Below the pieces are notes generated by a model, which was not told where the DNA came from, did not search any database, and saw only the letters and a program-made list of their open reading frames with translations. A stretch of 64,000 nt of DNA. It comes from Streptomyces sp. HmicA12 (lineage in GTDB: Bacteria; Actinomycetota; Actinomycetes; Streptomycetales; Streptomycetaceae). Location: positions 476,240-540,239 of the forward strand of contig NZ_KB891809.1 in the NCBI RefSeq assembly GCF_000373565.1, written 5' to 3'. This document shows, in pieces, positions 35,836 through 45,500 of this stretch; the stretch's first letter is position 1; the number at the start of each line of letters is the position of its first letter. The position numbers and the translations under genes were made by a program.

Positions 35836-36366
35836 TTATACAGGCTCGGTCACGACCGGCTGAAGGAGCCGCCGGGGCCGGGCCAGCGCCCGGCTGACCG
35901 GATCGGCCGGGTCCGGGTCGAGCCCGGCGCCCGGCAGTATCTCGACGTCCTCCAGCGGTACGGGCCCGCCGCCGCACGTTGCGCACTCCCCCACGACGCC
36001 GAGGTCGGTGCCGCAGGGGGCGTGCCGGAACTCGCGCATCGGTTGCACGCCGGGCAGGCCGAGCCCCCACGCGCCGAGCGCCCGCAGCGCCGGCCACAGG
36101 TCGCGGCCGAGGGCGGTGACGACGTACTCGTCGCGCGGCGGCGCCTCCTGGTAGCGCCGCTTCTCCAGGACGCCCGCCTCGGTGAGCGCCTGCAGCCGGG
36201 CGGCGAGGACGGCGCGCGGGATGCCGAGGTGGACGAGGAAGTCGTTGTAGCGCCGGACGCCGTAGAGGGCGTCGCGGACGACGAGGAGCGTCCAGCGTTC
36301 GCCGACGATCTCCAGCGCGCGGGCGATGGAGCACTCCTGCGTCGCGTAGTCCTTGCCGAGAGCCAT
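35836..36366 (-). CDS. HxlR family transcriptional regulator
   Basis: 176 residues. The HxlR winged helix reads CSIARALEIVGERWTLLVVRDALYGVRRYND, with Cys13 near the N-terminus, the position used for redox or electrophile sensing in several relatives. The C-terminal part holds a CGTD..CATCGG cysteine cluster. Start ATG 36366; the frame reaches 36396. It is divergent from an MFS exporter across 112 bp with two operator-like palindromes, so it probably represses that exporter. Confidence 0.87.
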   Translation of the reverse strand: MALGKDYATQECSIARALEIVGERWTLLVVRDALYGVRRYNDFLVHLGIPRAVLAARLQALTEAGVLEKRRYQEAPPRDEYVVTALGRDLWPALRALGAWGLGLPGVQPMREFRHAPCGTDLGVVGECATCGGGPVPLEDVEILPGAGLDPDPADPVSRALARPRRLLQPVVTEPV

Positions 36367-36396
36367 GCCCCCACTGTAGCCACTTTCCCCTTTCAA

Positions 36397-36413
36397 GGTT
36401 CATTGACCGAACC
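36397..36413. promoter_or_regulatory. HxlR operator 1 (GGTTC-N7-GAACC)
   Basis: GGTTCATTGACCGAACC has perfect 5-bp inverted ends. It shares TTCATT-AC-GAACC with the second site 30 bp downstream, in the HxlR/MFS divergent promoter. Confidence 0.6.
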
Positions 36414-36442
36414 GACCGTGCTACGTTCATGTCACCCACTAA

Positions 36443-36457
36443 GTTCATTCACTGAAC
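36443..36457. promoter_or_regulatory. HxlR operator 2 (GTTCA-N5-TGAAC)
   Basis: GTTCATTCACTGAAC is a near-copy of operator 1 and ends 21 bp before the MFS start codon. Binding by the divergent HxlR protein is inferred. Confidence 0.6.
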
Positions 36458-36478
36458 CCATGACTGGACGGGCCACCC

Positions 36479-37921
36479 ATGCCGCAGCCACAGACGCGGA
36501 CCGCACAGACCTCCCGGACTGTCGTTCCCGCCGCCCCCTCCGCTCCCGCTCCCACTCCCGTCCGCCCGGCCGCCACCCTGGCGATCACGAGCGTGGCGAC
36601 GGCGGCGGCCCTCATGACGTACACCGCGCCGATGATCACGCTCGCCGACACGGCCGCGTCCCTGCGCACGGGTCTGTCCGCCCAGGCCTGGCTGCTCAAC
36701 GGCATGCCGCTCGGCCTCGCCGCCCTGCTCCTCGTCGCGGGCAGCCTCGCCGACGACTACGGGCGCCGCCGCGCCTTCGTCCTCGGTACCGCGCTGCTCG
36801 GCGTGACGACGGCACTCGGTGCCCTCGCGACGAACACCCTGCTGTTCACGCTGGCCCGCGTCGCGCAGGGCGCCGCGGCCGCCGCGATCCTCGCCGCGAG
36901 TCTGGGGCTGCTCGTGCACGCGTTCCCGACTCCGGCGAGCCGGGTGCGGGCCACCGGCGTCTGGGGCGCGTGCGTCAGCGGCGGCATCGCGCTCGGTCCG
37001 GTCGTGGCGGGCGGCGTGGGAGACCTCGCCGGCTGGCGCTGGGTGTACGGGGTGCTGGCGGCGGTCACCTTGCTGGTGGCCGCGTGCGCGCCCCGCGCCC
37101 TGACCGAGTCCGCCTCGCCGCGCGGCGGCCGCCCCGACCTGCCCGGCGCGCTCACGCTCGGCCTCGCGCTGGTCGCCCTGCTGGCCGCGCTCACGCTGGG
37201 CCGGGACGGCTGGCTGCGCGCGCCCGTCGGCGTACTCCTCCTCTCGTCCGCCGTACTCCTGGTGGCCTTCGTGGCCGTGGAGCGGCGCGGCGCGAGCCCG
37301 ATGCTGGACCTGTCGCTGCTGCGCCGCCCGCTCTTCCTCGCGTCGACGGCGGGAGCGCTGTTCACCGGGCTGTCCGTCATCGCGCTCTTCAGCTACGTCC
37401 CGACGCTCGTCCAGCACACGATGGGTGTGACCCCGATGGGCACGGCGGGGCTGTTCGCGCTGTGGTCCGGGATCTCGTTCGCGGTGGCACTGCAGGTGCG
37501 GCACCTGGCCGGCCGGGTCTCGCCGCGGCACCAGCTCGCGGCCGGGTTCGCGCTGCACGCGCTGGCCGTCGTCACCATGCTGGGCGCGGCGGGCTCGGGC
37601 CACTGGACACGCCTGGTCCCGGGGCTCGTCGTCTCCGGCGTCGGCAGCGGCCTGCTCAACGCGGCGCTGCCACGGCTCGCCGTCGAGTCGGTGCCGGGCG
37701 ACCGCGCGGCGATGGGTTCGGGGGCCAACAACACGGCCCGCTACATCGGTTCGGCCGCCGGCGTGGCCCTGATGATCGCGGTCTCCACGGCGACGGGCAC
37801 GGACCGCTCCGCGCTGGACCGGGGCACGAACGCGGCGTTCATCGCCTCGGGCGTCCTGGCGCTCGGCGCGGCGGCGTTGCTGCTGGCTCTGCGCGACCGG
37901 CGCCCGGGTCGCGGCGCGTAG
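36479..37921 (+). CDS. MFS drug exporter (DHA2-type)
   Basis: 480 residues with about 14 predicted helices. Motif A appears as GSLADDYGRRRAFV, the motif C region as GVWGACVSGGIALGPVVAGG, and the second-half repeat as AMGSGANNTARYIGSAAGVA. An N-terminal Pro/Thr-rich ~30 residues precede the first helix. DHA2 transporters export drugs or dyes by proton antiport. The divergent HxlR gene suggests induction by a toxic compound. Confidence 0.88.
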   Translation: MPQPQTRTAQTSRTVVPAAPSAPAPTPVRPAATLAITSVATAAALMTYTAPMITLADTAASLRTGLSAQAWLLNGMPLGLAALLLVAGSLADDYGRRRAFVLGTALLGVTTALGALATNTLLFTLARVAQGAAAAAILAASLGLLVHAFPTPASRVRATGVWGACVSGGIALGPVVAGGVGDLAGWRWVYGVLAAVTLLVAACAPRALTESASPRGGRPDLPGALTLGLALVALLAALTLGRDGWLRAPVGVLLLSSAVLLVAFVAVERRGASPMLDLSLLRRPLFLASTAGALFTGLSVIALFSYVPTLVQHTMGVTPMGTAGLFALWSGISFAVALQVRHLAGRVSPRHQLAAGFALHALAVVTMLGAAGSGHWTRLVPGLVVSGVGSGLLNAALPRLAVESVPGDRAAMGSGANNTARYIGSAAGVALMIAVSTATGTDRSALDRGTNAAFIASGVLALGAAALLLALRDRRPGRGA

Positions 37922-38000
37922 TCGCCCGCGCCCGTCCGTCACCGCCTTCGCGCCTGCCCGGTGGCGGTTCGTCTCGCGGCTGCGGGAGCGTCGTGGCTGG

Positions 38001-38092
38001 TCGCGCAGTTCCCCGCGCCCCTGAAGCGAGCTTCGCTCGCTCGGGGGAAGCTGCGCGGAGCGCATGCTTCAGGGGCGCGGGGAACTGCGCGA
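38001..38092. repeat. Long inverted repeat of the GGGGCGCGGGGAACTGCGCG family
   Basis: Perfect 27-bp arms at 38001-38027 and 38066-38092 lie between the convergent MFS and symporter genes. Another short palindrome (AAGCGAG/CTCGCT) lies between the arms. It probably acts as a bidirectional terminator. Confidence 0.85.
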
Positions 38093-38189
38093 AGCAGGAC
38101 CACCGGCCCGCACCCGCGACCCAACACCCGCCCCGCAGACGCGAAGGCGATCAGGAGCGCGGGGCACTACGCGACCGGCCCCACACAAG

Positions 38190-39716
38190 TCACCCGGCAA
38201 CCCCGGCAGGGCCCCGCGCCAGCACATCCTCGTCCGCCCGCTCATCCCGATCCCGGGGCCCCGCGTACGTAACCCCCACCGTCACCACCACATTCAGGGC
38301 CAGAGCAACGATCCCCGCGTTCATCCCGAACACCGGATCCCGCCCGCTGAACACCAGCCCGCACACAACCCCGACCCCCACGACAAGCCCGCTCACCGCT
38401 CCCACCAGACTCAGCCGCCGCCACACCAGCCCCACCAGCAGCATCGGTACGAGCTGCGCCATGCCCTCGTACGAGATGAGGGACAGCCGCACGAGGGTGT
38501 TCGGCGCGACGTACGTCAGCAAGAGCGCGAGCGCCCCGGCCACGACGACCACGACCTGCGCACCCCCCTTCCGCAGCCGCTCCCCACCGCCACGCCCGGC
38601 ACTGGCACCGGCACTGGCACCCGCGCTCCGGGACAGCAGCGGCAGCACACTGCTCCCCCACATCGTCCCGATGACCAGCATGAACACAGCCATCGGCACG
38701 ATCGACGAGAGCGCAGCGGCAACCCCGACCATGCCCACGACCCACGCGGGCAGGGAATCGACGACGAGCTTGAACAGTGCGAGGTTCGAGTCGGCCCCGG
38801 TGAGCCCCGGCACGACGAACAGCGCCGCCATCCCGAGGAACATCGGCACGAACAGCAGGATGTTGTACGCGGGCAGCCACACCGCGTTGCGCCGCAGCCC
38901 GTCCGCACTGCGCGCACCCAGGTACCCGGCGACGGTAGTCGGGAAGATGACGACGGTCAGAGCGTTCAGAAACGTCGTCGTGGCGAACCACCCTTCCCCG
39001 TACGGGCTTCCCCCGCTCCCCGGCAGCGTCAGCCACGCGCTCTTCTCCTCCACCAGCCGGTCGAGGAAGGGCCCGTACCCGTCGAAGTAGTGCAGTGGGA
39101 CGTAGAACGCGAGGAAGGCGAGCGTCGCGATGACGAGAACGTCCTTCAGCACGGACACCCAGGCGCTCCCCCGCAGCCCGCTCACCACCACGAAGCCCGT
39201 GGTGACGGCGAAGCCGATGAAGTAGGCCCAGTTGAGGCTGATCGCGCCGTAGGAGATGGTCGAGACGACGACCCCCATGCCCGTGATCTGCAACTGGATG
39301 TACGGCAGCAGGAAGACGGTCACGAGGATCGCGACGGCGGCGCCCAGCCACGGCCGCCCGAACCGGTGGGCGACCATGTCGGTGATGGAGACGAGCCCGT
39401 GCCGGCGCGCGTAGGCCCAGAGCATCGGCCCGACCACGTATCCCACGGCGTAGCCGCACGACATGTAGGCGACGACGTACAGGACGGGCGCCCCGTAGTT
39501 GTAGCCCCAGCCCGCGGCGCCCAGGTACGAGAAGCTCGTGTATCCCTCGCCCGCCATCAGCACCCAGATGAACACGGCCCCGAGCGACCGCCCGCCCACC
39601 GACCACTCGGCGAGCCCGCCGCCCTTGCCCCTGCCGCGTACGGCGAGCAGTCCGAGCGCGACGGTGGCGACCATGAAGACGCCGAAGAGGGTGGTGGCGA
39701 CGGCTCCGTCACTCAT
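38190..39716 (-). CDS. Sodium:solute symporter family protein
   Basis: 508 residues and about 13 helices. The SSS core is visible: WSVGGRSLGAVFIWVLMAGEGYTSFSYLG, VSITDMVAHRFGRPW and the ALSSIVPMAVFMLVIG region. The start ATG 39716 overlaps the DUF3311 stop by 8 nt, so the two are coupled. SSS/DUF3311 pairs are widespread. Candidate solutes include monocarboxylates such as acetate or pyruvate, but the sequence does not decide. An Ala/Gly repeat (SAGASAGASAGRGGG) interrupts a cytoplasmic loop. Confidence 0.9.
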   Translation of the reverse strand: MSDGAVATTLFGVFMVATVALGLLAVRGRGKGGGLAEWSVGGRSLGAVFIWVLMAGEGYTSFSYLGAAGWGYNYGAPVLYVVAYMSCGYAVGYVVGPMLWAYARRHGLVSITDMVAHRFGRPWLGAAVAILVTVFLLPYIQLQITGMGVVVSTISYGAISLNWAYFIGFAVTTGFVVVSGLRGSAWVSVLKDVLVIATLAFLAFYVPLHYFDGYGPFLDRLVEEKSAWLTLPGSGGSPYGEGWFATTTFLNALTVVIFPTTVAGYLGARSADGLRRNAVWLPAYNILLFVPMFLGMAALFVVPGLTGADSNLALFKLVVDSLPAWVVGMVGVAAALSSIVPMAVFMLVIGTMWGSSVLPLLSRSAGASAGASAGRGGGERLRKGGAQVVVVVAGALALLLTYVAPNTLVRLSLISYEGMAQLVPMLLVGLVWRRLSLVGAVSGLVVGVGVVCGLVFSGRDPVFGMNAGIVALALNVVVTVGVTYAGPRDRDERADEDVLARGPAGVAG

Positions 39717-39960
39717 GACCGGCTCCTCCGCCCTGACCGGCTGCTCCACCCTGACCGGCTGCCTCGCGCGTCTTCCGGTCCCCGCGCCAGGTCAGCCACA
39801 CGGCGACGGGCGTGAGGAGCGTCGCGGCGAGCAGCCACGCGAACAGGAAGGGCAGGCCGAGCACGACGGGTTCGACGCGGTTCACGAACGGGAGCGCGCC
39901 GATGTACAGCACGAAGGGCACGAGGAGCCAGAGGAGATGAGGCCGGTTGATCACGAGCAT
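39709..39960 (-). CDS. DUF3311 small membrane protein (symporter partner)
   Basis: 83 residues with two hydrophobic helices (LLWLLVPFVLYIGALPFV and VLGLPFLFAWLLAATLL) and a Gly/Ala-rich tail. DUF3311 proteins precede sodium:solute symporters and are thought to be accessory subunits. It overlaps the symporter gene by 8 nt. Confidence 0.82.
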   Translation of the reverse strand: MLVINRPHLLWLLVPFVLYIGALPFVNRVEPVVLGLPFLFAWLLAATLLTPVAVWLTWRGDRKTREAAGQGGAAGQGGGAGHE

Positions 39961-39965
39961 GGAGC

Positions 39966-40844
39966 CTAACGGGGCTTCATCCGGCTCAGCTTCCCCCACA
40001 CCACCAGCCGGTACTTGGACGTGAACTCGGGCGTGCAGGTGGTGAGCGTGATGTAGTACCCGGCCGCGTCGTACCCGGCGGACGGCACGACCCGGCTCCT
40101 GGGCACCGGGTTGATGACACCGCCGTCGGACGCGGACGTCCGGCCGAGCGTCTTGTCGACGACGTACGTGTACGTGGCGCTCCTGGTCCGCACGGTGAGG
40201 GTGTCGCCGCGGCGCAGCCGGTTGATGTACCGGAACGGTTCGCCGTGCGTGTTGCGGTGCCCGGCGAGCGCGAAGTTCCCGGCGCTGCCCGGCTGGGCGG
40301 TGCCGGGATAGTGGCCCACGTACCCGTGGTTGAGGACGTTCGCCTTGCTGACGCCCTGGGCGACGGGCGCCCGCAGCCCGAGCCGCGGGATGGAGAGGAT
40401 GGCGTAGGCCTGGTCCCAGCGGGGCGCGGGGGCGACCTGGTGGGCCCCCGCGTCGCCCTTGCCGGTGGGTTCGTCCGTGGGGGTGCCGGACGGGCTGACG
40501 GCGGGGTCGTCGGAGGCGTCGGAGGCATCGGGCTGATCGGTGGCCGGGACCTCGCCGTCCGGTGTCTGCTGCCACTCCCGCTCCAGGGCCTGCACCTTGT
40601 GCCCGGCGTCGGCCTTGGCCTGCCGGTTGGTCCACCACAGCTGATGCACGACGAGCAGGAGCAGCACGAGTCCGACGGTGACGGCGACTTCGGCGCCGTT
40701 CCACAGGACGCGGCCCGCCGTGGACCGCGGGGCCCTCTCGGCCCGCCGGACCGACCGGGTGTGTCGGGGCGGCCAGGCTCTTCGGGCGCGCCGGGTCCGT
40801 CGCCCCTGCGCCACCACACTGGGCCTGTCCTTACGCTGCAGCAC
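39966..40844 (-). CDS. Class E sortase
   Basis: 292 residues. A basic cytoplasmic N-terminus (~1-48), a membrane helix (~50-71) and an Asp/Pro-rich linker lead into the sortase domain. The triad is His196 (LAGHRNTH), Cys270 (ITLTTCTPEF) and Arg279 (SKYRLVVWG). Streptomyces class E sortases cleave LAxTG signals to anchor chaplins and other proteins. Two LAxTG proteins are encoded 7-12 kb away (28013-28840 and 31778-33184). It is unusual in sitting directly upstream of the DUF3311/symporter pair. Confidence 0.92.
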   Translation of the reverse strand: MLQRKDRPSVVAQGRRTRRARRAWPPRHTRSVRRAERAPRSTAGRVLWNGAEVAVTVGLVLLLLVVHQLWWTNRQAKADAGHKVQALEREWQQTPDGEVPATDQPDASDASDDPAVSPSGTPTDEPTGKGDAGAHQVAPAPRWDQAYAILSIPRLGLRAPVAQGVSKANVLNHGYVGHYPGTAQPGSAGNFALAGHRNTHGEPFRYINRLRRGDTLTVRTRSATYTYVVDKTLGRTSASDGGVINPVPRSRVVPSAGYDAAGYYITLTTCTPEFTSKYRLVVWGKLSRMKPR

Positions 40845-40923
40845 GCGCGCAAGATAGATCGCGCGTCCTCAACTTGCCAGGCCCACAGCGCAATTGACCG
40901 TGCGCGCGCTACGGTGGGCCGCC

Positions 40924-41376
40924 ATGAGTCCCCTCTGGCTGCTGGCCCTGATCCCGTTCCTCGCCGGACTGGCGCTGACGGCGGCGTTCGCCGTGCAGGT
41001 GGTCACGGAGGCCCTGCGCCGCAGCACGGGCACGGTGATCCAGGCGACGGTCACCGGTCACGTCGCCTCGCGCGAGGCCACGTACGCGGCTCTGCACCCG
41101 GTGGTCTCCTGGACGGACGCCGACGGCACCGCGCACGAACGCGCGCTGCCCGACGACGCCACCGCCCGCACCCTTCCCGAAGGCGCCCCCGTCCGCGTCC
41201 GCTTCGACCCGGCCCGCCCGGACCTGGCCTCACTCGACACGGACGCGCACTACCGGCAGGCGGTCACGGGCGTGTGCCTCGGCATGACCCTGTGGGTGGG
41301 CACGCTGATCGTGGTGATCTGGCGCATCGCCTACGTCCTGAACGACCTCAGGGACCACGTGAGCTGGCGCTACTGA
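40924..41376 (+). CDS. DUF3592 domain membrane protein
   Basis: 150 residues: an N-terminal helix (~4-27), a soluble beta section with VVSWTDADGTAHERALPDDA and PVRVRFDPARPDLA, and a C-terminal helix (~110-130). It has the same plan as the protein at 7543-8034. ATG 40924 was chosen with GTGGG upstream; the frame runs to 40894. Function unknown. Confidence 0.75.
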   Translation: MSPLWLLALIPFLAGLALTAAFAVQVVTEALRRSTGTVIQATVTGHVASREATYAALHPVVSWTDADGTAHERALPDDATARTLPEGAPVRVRFDPARPDLASLDTDAHYRQAVTGVCLGMTLWVGTLIVVIWRIAYVLNDLRDHVSWRY

Positions 41377-41442
41377 TCACCCACCGCGCTCTGCCCGATA
41401 CGGGCGGTCCCACCAGGGCCGCGCGGCAGTACCGTGTCCTTC

Positions 41443-42492
41443 ATGCGCCCCGACACGCCTGCCACGCCCGCCGAGAACGAGCACGCCGACCACGTAGCGG
41501 AAGCCGAGCGCCTGGAACGCACGGCGGCCATGTACCCCGAGGACGCGGAAGCGCTGCTCCTCCAGGCCGCGGCCCACTACGAACTGGCCGACGCCCGAGA
41601 GCGCGCGACGTCCCTCTACGACACCCTGCTCGCGTCGCCCGAGGCCCACGACCCCGCGCTGATCCGCGCCCTCAAGGCGGCGAACCTGTGGGAGTACGGC
41701 CACGACGCCGAGGCCCGCGCCATCATCACGGGCCTGCGCGCGGCGGCACCGCGCGACCCGGCGCCCTGGACGATCGTGGCGGAGTCCCTGGAGTCCCACG
41801 ACGAGCTGGAGCAGGCCCACGAGACGTTCACGGAGGCGCTGGAACTCCTGATCCCGCCCTCGGAGCGCGACGCGGACACCGCCCCCGACCCCGGCTACGC
41901 CAAGCACCCCCTGATCCTGGGCCGCCACCGCGTCCGCCGCATGCTGGGCCAGGAGCACGACGCCTGGGACGCCCTCGCCGACCGCGTCAACCGCACCTCG
42001 GTCTCCCTCGACGAACTCCACGACCCGAAGCGCCTGTGGGCCCTCGGCTCCGAGAACCCGGCGGAACTCCAGGCCGAAATCGCCCGCCTCCGCGCTGAGT
42101 TGGGCTCGTACCGCGAGGCCCTGTCCCGCCCGTTCCCGGTGGCGGTCCTGCACTGGCCGTCGACGGAGTACGCGGAACTGCTGTCCGCCTATCCCTCGCT
42201 GGGCAGCGAATACCCGTCGTACGAGGCGCACTTGGCGTCGATAGAGGATTCCCTGCGCGAACTGTCGGCGTCGGGCACGGCGAACCTGGGCATCGTCACG
42301 GGCACGGTCCCGTCGTACGAGGCGTTCGCGGCATCAGAGGCCTCGTCCCCGGAGGACGTCTCCCTCCTCCCGCAGTACGCGACGACACTGGCGGCGCGAG
42401 GCCGCGCGGTGGCGTGGCCGCCGGCGCAGGATGCGGTGTGCTGGTGCGGGTCGGGGTCGGCGTACGGGGCTTGCCACGGAACTCCCGCCTGA
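41443..42492 (+). CDS. TPR-like protein with C-terminal SEC-C metal-binding motif
   Basis: 349 residues. The N-terminal half has helical repeats resembling TPRs (AAMYPEDAEALLLQAAAHYELAD, GRHRVRRMLGQEHDAWDALADR). The last ~15 residues form a SEC-C zinc motif, CWCGSGSAYGACHG. SEC-C motifs occur on SecA and on many unrelated proteins, where they bind zinc and sometimes ribosomes. Start ATG 41443; GTG 41434 is possible. No operon partner is evident. Confidence 0.8.
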   Translation: MRPDTPATPAENEHADHVAEAERLERTAAMYPEDAEALLLQAAAHYELADARERATSLYDTLLASPEAHDPALIRALKAANLWEYGHDAEARAIITGLRAAAPRDPAPWTIVAESLESHDELEQAHETFTEALELLIPPSERDADTAPDPGYAKHPLILGRHRVRRMLGQEHDAWDALADRVNRTSVSLDELHDPKRLWALGSENPAELQAEIARLRAELGSYREALSRPFPVAVLHWPSTEYAELLSAYPSLGSEYPSYEAHLASIEDSLRELSASGTANLGIVTGTVPSYEAFAASEASSPEDVSLLPQYATTLAARGRAVAWPPAQDAVCWCGSGSAYGACHGTPA

Positions 42493-42564
42493 CGCTCTAC
42501 GGATGGCTTCGGTTCTGGCGCCGATACAGGCTCGGCGCCAGACCGAGACTCCACCAAGCGTTGG

Positions 42565-45500
42565 CTATCCGGAGAGCTGAGACCAACGACGGTAGAGATC
42601 CACTGGGAGCGTGTGCTCCAGTTCCAACGTGAGTCGCATCGGCCGATCGTTCTCGTGAGTCACGTACGTGGCCGGGCCCACGTAGATGAACGACGGGGCG
42701 CCGAGCAGACCATCGGCCTTCTTCGACTCACGAACGAACAGATGCAGACTGCTACCGCGGGCCTCGTGGTTGATGTAGCGCTGGCCCGTCTCCTGGGTTA
42801 TAGATGTACGACTCTGAGTCTCCCACTGGAAGCGTCTCGGACTGATCACGCGGTCCTCGTACCTGGTCGTCTCGGAGTAGTGCTTCTCAGACTTGACCAA
42901 GTCGATGAAGAACACGTCAGCTTGCTCCCCTTCGAACCACTTCACCCCCGTGGGCTGTCCCTTGTATTCGCCGCCGAACGCCGCCTCCGCCTCGGCCCTG
43001 GTGTAGTGGGCGTGGACGTGCAGAGGATTCGGTCCACCTGGATCGAGCGGGCGCGTGACTCGTTGCAGGCGCTCGCGAAGCTCGGGTACGAGTTGCTGCA
43101 GTTCCTCCTTACGCCGATGCTCTACCAGAATTCTTTCGGCGGCAGCCTCAACAGGGCTGGCAAGCAGAGCGTCGCCCCACAGAACGCTGTTGGCCATAGC
43201 GGCTAGCCGCCTCAGACGCTCTGTAGGCCAGTCTCGGACGCCAGCCTGCAACCCGTCCGGGCTCTTAGCCCCGGACAGTAGGCGGAGATAGGTCAGACGC
43301 TCAGGATCATCTATGTGCAGAGAGCGACGAAGGGCCTTGGAGAGTTCAGCGTCAGCCGGACCTGGCGGGGCCACGGCCATGCCTGCAGCGTCCCTCAATT
43401 CACTCCAGGTACCTCGTGAAGGTCGATACACATCCTCAATCTCGCTGGCCGTACCCTTCAGGAACTCACCCAGCGAGACGTCTCCCAGTCGCCTCAACTC
43501 AGCGACAGACTGCGCCCAACGCGGCTTCAGCGTGCGCTGAAGGCTATCGAGCACGTACTTCCTTGCCACACGATCCAGTTGGACAGCACAGCCGCTGGGG
43601 AGCGTCGGGAATCCCTGCTCCACCTCCCTGGCCACCTGCCGGTGAGTAGCCCCTGTCAGAGCACGCATCGACGGTTCGAACCGGAAGTCTGCGTGCTGAG
43701 CACCAATGAAGTCCAGCACGGTCAAGCTGGTCTTGTTCTCTGCATGCCGCAAGCCACGACCGAGTTGCTGCAAGAAGACGGTAGCGCTCTCCGTAGGGCG
43801 CAGCAGTATGACCGTGTCGACACAAGGGATATCAACACCCTCGTTGAATAGGTCCACAGTGAAAAGCGCCTTGATGCGTCCCTGGACAAGGTCCGACACC
43901 GCTTGCTCGCGCTCCCGCGGACTAGACTCTCCGGTCAACGCCTGGGACGGCAGGCCTGCTTGGGTGAACTTCTCTGCCATGTATCGAGCGTGGGCGACAG
44001 ATACGCAGAAGCCGAGGGCGTGCATCGCGCGCGGGTCAAGCACCTTCTCGTGGAGTTCGTTCAGGATGATGCGCACACGGGCATCGTCTCCGGTGTACAG
44101 CTTCTCCAGCTCACGGGTCTGGTATCCGGTTCGACGACTGAAGCGCAAGCTACGAAGATCGGTCTCGTCATTTATGCCGAAGTAGTGAAACGGCACCAGC
44201 AGACCGCGCTCGACGGCCTCCCACAGCCTTAGATCGACTGCAGTACGCCCTTCGAACCACCGCGTGATGTCGTACTGATCGGTGCGCTCCGGGGTGGCTG
44301 TGAGGCCCAGCAGTTCTTTTGGATAAATATGGGTGAGAAGCTCCTCATACGTGCGAGCCCCGGCGTGATGGAACTCGTCGACGATCACCATGTCGAAGTG
44401 TTCCGGGTGCAGCCGCTTGTAACCAGAACTGGTCAGGGACTGAATCGAAGCGAAAACGTGACGCCATTCGTCAGGACGCTCACCCCCGACATACAAACCG
44501 CCAAATGCACCGTCTTTCAGTACGTGCCGGAAGACGGCTCGACTCTGCTTGAGGATCGAATCTCGATGCGCGACAAACAACAGGCTGTCCACCTTTCCTG
44601 CCTGCCGCAGCGCCCGATAGTCAAGAGCAGAGACGACGGTCTTTCCCGTACCAGTCGCCATGACTACAAGGTTGCGGTGGCGATCGTGTAGTTCCCGCTG
44701 CGCCTGCAGTTCGTCCAATACCTCCCGCTGGTGAGGGTGGGGCTGAATATCGAACGGGGCGAGTTCGATTGGCAGCTGAGCCGGGCCACTTCGCTCGGTA
44801 TTCAATGCATCGGCAAGCCGATTTCGGTCCCGTTCGCTCTGCGGGTCGTACAGCTCGAACGCCGGGTCCGCCCAGTAATCCTCGAACGTATCCGTAATCG
44901 ATGTAACGAGCGTAGGGGACTCCAATTGAGATAGGCGAACATTCCACTCCAATCCGTCGACAAGAGCAGCCTTCGACATGTTGGAAGACCCGACATAGGC
45001 GGTTGAGGTACCACTCTCGCGATGAAAGTGCCACGCCTTGGCGTGCAGCCGCGTTGCTTGCGTCTCATACGAGATCCGCACCTCGGCGCCGAGTTCAGCC
45101 AGCGCATCAACGGCCCGCTGATCCGTAGCGCCCATATACGTCGTTGTGATGACGCGCAGGCGCTTGCCGCGACGACGTACATCCTTGAGTTTCCCCAACA
45201 AGAGCCTCAGACCGGACCACTTGATGAAGGCACAAATCAGATCGACGCGGTCGGCCGATTCCAACTCCCGCTGAAGCGCATGCCCCACGCTCTCTCTTGA
45301 CCGGTTGGCAAAGAGCGCGCTGGCCGCCAGCGGAACATGAGGGCGTTCGGGGAAGACCTTCTCACCGGGCAACGGCGCTCGGTCTGCGACAGCCAGAAGC
45401 AGGTCTCTCGTGAGAGCGACTGCATCCTCGTCCCCAACCTGCATCGGCGAAAGACGCCCCAGTTCCTCAACGATCCGATTGATCGCTGCAACCTGGTCCA

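Noticed and set aside
35437..39090. A 1217-residue plus-strand open frame
   Set aside because: It runs antisense or out of frame across DUF6412, HxlR, MFS and symporter genes. Its Arg/Pro/Ala-rich composition is the usual high-GC shadow, and recognised genes occupy both strands.
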